Shown: positions 59,658-64,000 of the stretch, in pieces
How the letters are laid out: each line of letters begins with the position of its first letter
Numbering within the stretch: position 1 is the stretch's first letter
Origin: Deltaproteobacteria bacterium
GTDB taxonomy: Bacteria; Desulfobacterota; Desulfuromonadia; Desulfuromonadales; JAAYDE01
Assembly (NCBI GenBank): GCA_016934985.1
Contig: JAFGRU010000036.1
Span: 1-64,000 of the forward strand
Direction of reading: 5' to 3'
DNA length: 64,000 nt
Translations under genes and position numbers: made by a program
The notes under the pieces: generated by a model
Database searches by the model: none
The model's input: the letters and a program-made list of their open reading frames with translations, nothing else
What the model was told of the DNA's origin: nothing

Positions 59658-60611
59658 TCAGAACTCCACCGCCACCTGTCCAGGTCCGACAACCTTGCAA
59701 ACAACTTCCTTGCCGGAGCCACTGTTTTTCACCCGGATGGTATCCCCTTCCTGTCCGTTGGATTTGGCAATGCCTGTCGCTGTCACTTTAAGACCACCGT
59801 TGCCAGCTTCAATGGTAATGAGTTCCCCTCTTTTAACCATGGGCGGAAAGTCAACCATGCTTTTTTCAATCGGCTCCCCTTTGCGCAGATTTCTCAAAAC
59901 CTTCTGCCCAAGAAGCCCCTGGGGCTTGAAACAAGGATCCCGCAATCTGTCAAGCTCCATAGCCACGACCTGAATTTCATTACCCGTCAATATCGTTCCA
60001 CGAGGGACATCCGCAGCAGCAACAGCTATTGGCGCCACAGCCTTGAGTTTCCCCCTTATCGAAATGTTTTTTTCAACCTTGCCGTCAACACTGAACATCA
60101 AGTTAAAACTTTGACTACGGTACAGAGTGGTATCAGAAGGAATTATCCGGCAACTCACCTTCCCTTTGGGCAAGACAAAAGACTTCGGCGAACGGGTAAA
60201 GGAAAACTCCATGTGGATATTATTGATGTGAGTGTTCTGACGGTTTTTCTCGAGATACTGATTGATGATTCGCGCAATTTTTTCCGCGGTAATGGTAATT
60301 CCTTCACGGGTAACCTTGACGGTTTCAGCCCCGACCCAGGTCAGTCCCTTGAAATCTTCGTCCGTTTGCTCCAGGTAGGAACGAATTTCCCCGGTGTTGT
60401 AGGTCATGGTTTTCCCCGGAGACGGCGAGCGGTAAATTAAACGCGCGGCCAGATCATTTGACGCCGGGCTTAAAAGCGCAATATCGCCCAGGGTGAAGAA
60501 CTCGCCGTCCACGGTTGCTGCTGCCTGGAAACGAGCTTCCATAGCCATGGCAAAGCTACAAAAACTTTGAAAAAGAAACAAAAACAGGAAGGTTTTAACC
60601 AAAGCTTTCAT
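59658..60611 (-). CDS. flgA: Flagellar P-ring assembly chaperone FlgA
   Basis: 317 residues. A signal peptide (LFLFLFQSFCSFAMA) leads to the periplasm. The C-terminal 140 residues carry the SAF-type FlgA domain with VAAADVPRGTILTGNEIQVV, then LRKGEPIEKSMVDFPPMVKR and ATGIAKSNGQEGDTIRVKNS. FlgA helps FlgI assemble the P ring. The N-terminal part (about 25-170) is longer than in E. coli. Position between flgG and flgH is conserved in many non-enteric flagellar clusters. Confidence 0.93.
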   Translation of the reverse strand: MKALVKTFLFLFLFQSFCSFAMAMEARFQAAATVDGEFFTLGDIALLSPASNDLAARLIYRSPSPGKTMTYNTGEIRSYLEQTDEDFKGLTWVGAETVKVTREGITITAEKIARIINQYLEKNRQNTHINNIHMEFSFTRSPKSFVLPKGKVSCRIIPSDTTLYRSQSFNLMFSVDGKVEKNISIRGKLKAVAPIAVAAADVPRGTILTGNEIQVVAMELDRLRDPCFKPQGLLGQKVLRNLRKGEPIEKSMVDFPPMVKRGELITIEAGNGGLKVTATGIAKSNGQEGDTIRVKNSGSGKEVVCKVVGPGQVAVEF

Positions 60612-60623
60612 AAATGATCCGGG

Positions 60624-61409
60624 TTATACCAGGTTGTTGGTCATCTGCAGCATTTCATCGGATGCCTTGACCGCTTTGGAGTTGACTTCGTAGGCACGCT
60701 GGCCGGCAATCATGTTAACCATTTCTTCCATGACGCTGACATTGGAACCTTCAAGAAAGCCTTGAGCCAAAGTCCCCAAGCCGGTTTCCCCTGGGACTCC
60801 AAGAATCGGCGCTCCCGATGAAGCAGTCTCTTTGAGCAAATTTTTTCCCTGACTGCTAAGACCTGCAGGGTTACTGAAAGTGGCCAATTCGATGGAGCCG
60901 ACTTCGCTTCCGGTCATGGAGCCGTCGAGAAAAGCCTGCACCGTACCATCCTCACCAATAGCGACGGAAGTGGCATTTTCCGGGATGGTGATCTGGGGTA
61001 AAATGGGATAACCTTCCGAAGTAACCAAGCGGCCGGAGCTGTCCTTTTTCAAGGCCCCGCTCCGGGTGTAAGCGGTATCGCCGTTGGGAAGTTCAACCTG
61101 GTAGAAACCAGGTCCTTCAATAGCGACATCGAGCTCATTTCCGGTCTGCATCAAGTCACCGACAGTAAAAACCTTCTGAACAGCCGCGGCCCTGGCACCC
61201 AGGCCGACTTCAATACCGGTCGGATTCTGTGTATCCGCAGAAGTGTCACTTCCGGCGACTTCGACACTCTGATAAAGGAGATCCTGGAAATCAGCCCGGC
61301 TTTTTTTAAATCCGGCCGTATTGACGTTGGCCAGGTTGTTGGAAATAACATCCATGTTCAACTGCTGCGCTTCCATCCCTGTCGCCGCCGTCCATAACGC
61401 TCTAATCAT
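60624..61409 (-). CDS. flgG: Distal rod protein FlgG
   Basis: 261 residues, the standard length, from ATG 61409 with AAGGAG upstream; the longer frame to 61454 overlaps the flgF 3' end. [20 protein letters not shown], then [20 protein letters not shown] and DLLYQ is the invariant N-terminus. The C-terminal [20 protein letters not shown] and AYEVNSKA completes the rod fold. It forms the distal rod crossing the periplasm. Confidence 0.96.
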   Translation of the reverse strand: MIRALWTAATGMEAQQLNMDVISNNLANVNTAGFKKSRADFQDLLYQSVEVAGSDTSADTQNPTGIEVGLGARAAAVQKVFTVGDLMQTGNELDVAIEGPGFYQVELPNGDTAYTRSGALKKDSSGRLVTSEGYPILPQITIPENATSVAIGEDGTVQAFLDGSMTGSEVGSIELATFSNPAGLSSQGKNLLKETASSGAPILGVPGETGLGTLAQGFLEGSNVSVMEEMVNMIAGQRAYEVNSKAVKASDEMLQMTNNLV

Positions 61410-61437
61410 AATTATTTTCTCCTTGTATTTTTTCCAA

Positions 61438-62160
61438 TCAGCCCAGCAATCCAATCTGATTCGCCTTGGCGGCCAGATCGGAATAGGATTTCATGACCTT
61501 TTCGTAAGATTCAAAATAACGGGTCCCCGCCACCATCTGGGCCATTTCCTCAAGCAGGCTGACATTGGAGCCTTCAAGACGCCCTTGCATAATGCTCGGC
61601 TCGTCGACTATTTGTCCCTGAACACCATCAGGAGCCTTGAAAACACCATCTTTCATACGTGAAAGTATCGACGGATCATCAAAGGTGTAAAGAATAATCC
61701 TGCCAGCCGAGCCATCAACTGTACCAATGGTGCCGTCTTTGCCGACCGTAATCTCGCTGGTATTCAAGGTAATCGGCCCTCCTTCACCCATCACTTGGTG
61801 ACCTGTCGGGCTGAGAAGAAGACCGTCCGGATTGAGCTTGAAGTTGCCCTGACGGGTATAAAAAACACCCTTTTCGTCCTGGACCTTGAAAAAGCCCTCT
61901 CCCATAATTGCCATGTGAAGAGAATTGCCCGTCTCAATGGCCGTGCCATCAGACATATCGGGGACAACACCGCGGATAAATGTATAGTTGATCCCTTCCG
62001 CAGCACTTGCCTGGCTGGCTTCATCCAGATAGGAACCGAAATTTGCGGCACTTCTTTTAAAACCGGGGGTGCCTACATTGGAAAGGTTGTTGGAAAGAAT
62101 ATCCAGGGCCTGCATTCTGGAAACGGCACCGGATAGAGCTGAATAATAACCTGAACTCAT
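61438..62160 (-). CDS. flgF: Proximal rod protein FlgF
   Basis: 240 residues. [20 protein letters not shown], then [13 protein letters not shown] at the N-terminus and [20 protein letters not shown] then YFESYEKVM at the C-terminus define the rod/hook family; size and position before flgG identify FlgF. First gene of the flgFGAHIJ set, expressed from a near-consensus sigma-28 promoter 41 bases upstream. Confidence 0.92.
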   Translation of the reverse strand: MSSGYYSALSGAVSRMQALDILSNNLSNVGTPGFKRSAANFGSYLDEASQASAAEGINYTFIRGVVPDMSDGTAIETGNSLHMAIMGEGFFKVQDEKGVFYTRQGNFKLNPDGLLLSPTGHQVMGEGGPITLNTSEITVGKDGTIGTVDGSAGRIILYTFDDPSILSRMKDGVFKAPDGVQGQIVDEPSIMQGRLEGSNVSLLEEMAQMVAGTRYFESYEKVMKSYSDLAAKANQIGLLG

Positions 62161-62200
62161 GTTTTTCCCTTATTTGCTGTGGCAGAGTGATTTAATATGC

Positions 62201-62227
62201 TTATCGTCGTAAAAGAGTAGAACTTTA
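62201..62227 (-). promoter_or_regulatory. Sigma-28 promoter of flgFGAHIJ
   Basis: On the minus strand TAAAGTTC (62227-62220), 11 bases, GACGATAA (62208-62201): 7 of 8 matches at both boxes, the best sigma-28 promoter in the window. Confidence 0.85.
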
Positions 62228-62249
62228 ATTTTTTCTCGCGATCGACCAA

Positions 62250-62699
62250 TCAATGCACGGTAGCTTTGTTAACTTGGAGAGCGATATGGGTCAACTTGGC
62301 GATCTGGTCCACCTCGTCAGATGAAAGACTCAGGACTTCGGCAATTTCTTCATTCTTCAAACCCCGTTTCAACAGACAGGGAGCATAACGATACTTGTCC
62401 GGCACCTGCCGGTCCGGAACCCCTTCCCTGAGCTTTTTTTTGGTCTCGGCCTCGAAAATCGCATCGCCAAAAGGATTGGACTCTTCAACAGCTTCGGGGC
62501 GACGATCCGCCAGGGGGGGTGAAAGTTTTTTGGCGGAAGACTCCAGAAGAAGACGGACTTCTTTTCGGCTGCGCCGCAGCCTGACGACCAGGAACAGGGT
62601 CACAAAAAGAGCCACCAGGCAGAACACGCTGAGTCCGATAATCAGCGCTCCAGCAGGGTCAATCATGACAATTTCACGGATTTTTTCAGACAACTGCAT
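62250..62699 (-). CDS. Membrane-anchored protein with C-terminal helix-turn-helix, unknown function
   Basis: 149 residues from ATG 62699; a GTG six codons earlier is also possible. One transmembrane helix (PAGALIIGLSVFCLVALFVT, then LFLVV) is followed by a basic stretch (RLRRSRKEVR), a charged linker, and a C-terminal 55 residues that look like a sigma-4-type helix-turn-helix (APCLLKRGLKNEEIAEVLSL followed by SSDEVDQI). Similar small DUF2802-like proteins lie next to fliA or che genes in other bacteria. Whether the helix-turn-helix binds DNA is unknown. Sits between fliA and flgF. Confidence 0.6.
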   Translation of the reverse strand: MQLSEKIREIVMIDPAGALIIGLSVFCLVALFVTLFLVVRLRRSRKEVRLLLESSAKKLSPPLADRRPEAVEESNPFGDAIFEAETKKKLREGVPDRQVPDKYRYAPCLLKRGLKNEEIAEVLSLSSDEVDQIAKLTHIALQVNKATVH

Positions 62700-62727
62700 G
62701 GAAACCACTTTTTTCACCCGACAAGTT

Positions 62728-63477
62728 CTACTTGCGTGAGGATTTGAAAATATTCTGAAGTTTCACTTTCAGGCGAATCAGGGCCTGACTGTGAATTTGG
62801 GAAACCCGACCTTCAGTGATGTTTAAGATTTCTGCGATCTCTTTCTGAGTACAATCTTCATAGTAGTAGAGTGAGACCACCAGACGTTCTTTCTCGGAAA
62901 GATTCTTAATCTGCTCGGCCAGGATCTCGGCCAGCTCGTTTTCTTCAAAAACCTGATGAGGGTTTTCGCTCTCCGGATCCTCAAGTTTGTCATAAAGAGA
63001 CTGGCCGTCCTCGGAGGACGACATGGTTTCCTCCAGGCTGATCAGGCTCAAATGGCTGACTTCGGTGAGGAGCTTGTGGTACTGATCCAGGGAGAGCTCC
63101 AAACCGCGGGCTATTTCTTCCTCGGAAGGAGAACGGCCCAACTGGTTTTGCAGCTTGTTGAGAACTCCACAAAGACGGCTGTACTTTTCCCGACCGGAAC
63201 GAGATGCCCAATCCATGCGCCGGACCTCGTCCAGGACCGCGCCCCGAATCCTCTGTTCGGCAAAGGTTTTAAAGAGTACCCCTTTGGACGGATTGAAACG
63301 GTGCGCCGCATCCACCAAACCAAGGCGCGCTGCGCTGACCATCTCATCCCGGTTCAGATACCCGGGGACCTGAGTCCTTAGCCGGTCAACCCAGAAGTCA
63401 ATCATGGAAAGATGACTCTGAATCAACCTGTTGATATCTTCGGGCCCCCAGGTCGGGTAGGCGGCTTCCAGAGTCAA
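62728..63477 (-). CDS. fliA: Flagellar sigma factor sigma-28 (FliA)
   Basis: 249 residues. Region 2 shows RDEMVSAARLGLVDAAHRFN then FAEQRIRGAVLDEVRRMDW. Region 3 has GRSPSEEEIARGL, and region 4 LSEKERLVVSLYYYEDCTQK then EIAEILNITEGRVSQIHSQA. It directs transcription from TAAAGTTT-N11-GCCGATAA promoters, three of which lie in this cluster, and is held in check by FlgM. It overlaps flhG by four bases (ATGA), so the two are coupled. Confidence 0.96.
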   Translation of the reverse strand: MTLEAAYPTWGPEDINRLIQSHLSMIDFWVDRLRTQVPGYLNRDEMVSAARLGLVDAAHRFNPSKGVLFKTFAEQRIRGAVLDEVRRMDWASRSGREKYSRLCGVLNKLQNQLGRSPSEEEIARGLELSLDQYHKLLTEVSHLSLISLEETMSSSEDGQSLYDKLEDPESENPHQVFEENELAEILAEQIKNLSEKERLVVSLYYYEDCTQKEIAEILNITEGRVSQIHSQALIRLKVKLQNIFKSSRK

Positions 63478-64000
63478 ACTCTTCCCCCCTCATTGACCAT
63501 CAGGAATTTTTTCCAGAAGAACTGAAGAGAACCGTTGAGATGCATATCCACCGGGAGAGACACCAGGCACTGGGCCAGAGTTTCGAAAGCGGAGCTGCTG
63601 CGGCCGTCGGGCAACAACTCGACAATAGGCTTCTGGCGCCGGAGTGATTCCCGCATCTTTTTATCAAAAGGTATGCAACCCAGATAGTTGATGGAAATGT
63701 TCAGAAAACGGTTGGCTACCATGGTCAGCTTCTGGAAGACATCCAAACCCTCCTCAGCATCCTTGACCACGTTGACAACCAGATGGAATTTTTTCTGCTG
63801 GTACTCGAGGGAGAGAAGTTTCATAAGAGTGTAGGCATCGGTAATCGAAGCCGGGTCCGAAGTGGCAATGACCAGAATTTCATTAGCAGCGGCGTTGAAA
63901 TAGGTTACGTTCTCAGAGATCCCCGCCTCGGTATCGACGAGAACAATCTCGAAATCTTCATCAAGGGATTCAAGGCCTTCGATAAATTGGATTTTCTGCA
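63474..64000 (-). CDS. flhG: Flagellar number regulator FlhG (MinD-like ATPase), partial
   Basis: About 175 C-terminal residues are in the window; the N-terminus with the P-loop lies beyond the right edge. The reading frame is continuous from 64000, past an internal ATG at 63824, and shows EIVLVDTEAGISENV (switch II), SITDAYTLMKLLS, NYLGCIPFDKKMRESLRRQK and a final amphipathic region. FlhG (FleN/YlxH) with FlhF sets flagellar number and place. The usual DTGAGIS reads DTEAGIS here. The ATGA overlap with fliA matches the flhF-flhG-fliA order seen elsewhere. Confidence 0.88.
   Translation of the reverse strand, partial: QKIQFIEGLESLDEDFEIVLVDTEAGISENVTYFNAAANEILVIATSDPASITDAYTLMKLLSLEYQQKKFHLVVNVVKDAEEGLDVFQKLTMVANRFLNISINYLGCIPFDKKMRESLRRQKPIVELLPDGRSSSAFETLAQCLVSLPVDMHLNGSLQFFWKKFLMVNEGGRV

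Noticed and set aside
63474-63824. Short 116-codon gene starting at the internal ATG 63824
   Set aside because: The frame continues upstream to the window edge with clear FlhG sequence, so this is an internal methionine of a longer gene.

Overview
The window looks like chromosome of a Desulfuromonadia bacterium (Geobacter / Desulfuromonas / Pelobacter-like Desulfobacterota). The basis is protein resemblance: a Geobacter-type fumarate reductase start, a DUF4388 (PATAN) response regulator, a Desulfuromonadia-style flagellar cluster with paired PilZ proteins, and intergenic direct and inverted repeats of a kind I associate with this group. No rRNA or tRNA gene was recognised. The species cannot be named from sequence alone.

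Layout. 1-5.5 kb: frdCA (minus; frdA cut by the window edge), tgt, a PAS-PAS hybrid histidine kinase, and a 49-residue orphan peptide gene with its own terminator. 5.5-9 kb: an accessory-looking stretch with a cluster of DnaA-box-like 9-mers, a MITE-like inverted-repeat element, a broken REP-associated transposase, and an autotransporter adhesin with internal repeats. 9.4-29 kb: mainly minus-strand housekeeping genes (rlpA, accA, dnaE, maf, a MazG-like hydrolase, guaA, guaB, an M42 peptidase, a PHP phosphoesterase, miaB) plus two unusual multidomain response regulators and a repeat lipoprotein. The spacers here carry at least two families of dispersed inverted repeats. One pair flanks a 23S-rRNA-intervening-sequence-type gene lodged between guaB and guaA.

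29.6-39.0 kb (plus strand) is the most distinctive part. An IclR regulator with a consensus promoter and an overlapping inverted repeat leads a run of TRAP transporter genes (in the unusual order M-P-Q), a LarA-type nickel racemase, an enolase paralogue that has lost the two phosphate-site histidines, a MOFRL glycerate 2-kinase and a 2-hydroxyacid dehydrogenase. Together they look like a self-contained route for uptake, epimerisation, dehydration or reduction, and phosphorylation of a hydroxy acid. I know of no described pathway with this exact set.

39-43 kb: an M48-like lipoprotein lacking the catalytic glutamate, typA, and AMMECR1. 43.3-64 kb: a continuous minus-strand flagellar cluster running, in transcription order, flhG, fliA, a membrane/HTH protein, flgF, flgG, flgA, flgH, flgI, flgJ, flgM, flgN, flgK, flgL, csrA, fliW, a glycosyltransferase-methyltransferase fusion, fliC, flaG, fliD, fliS, a fliT-like gene, two PilZ genes, a fliK-like gene and an flhB-like gene. 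Three well-matched sigma-28 promoters (all with an 11-bp spacer) precede flgF, flgM and fliC. The fliC leader holds two GGA-loop hairpins that fit CsrA control by the csrA-fliW pair just upstream.
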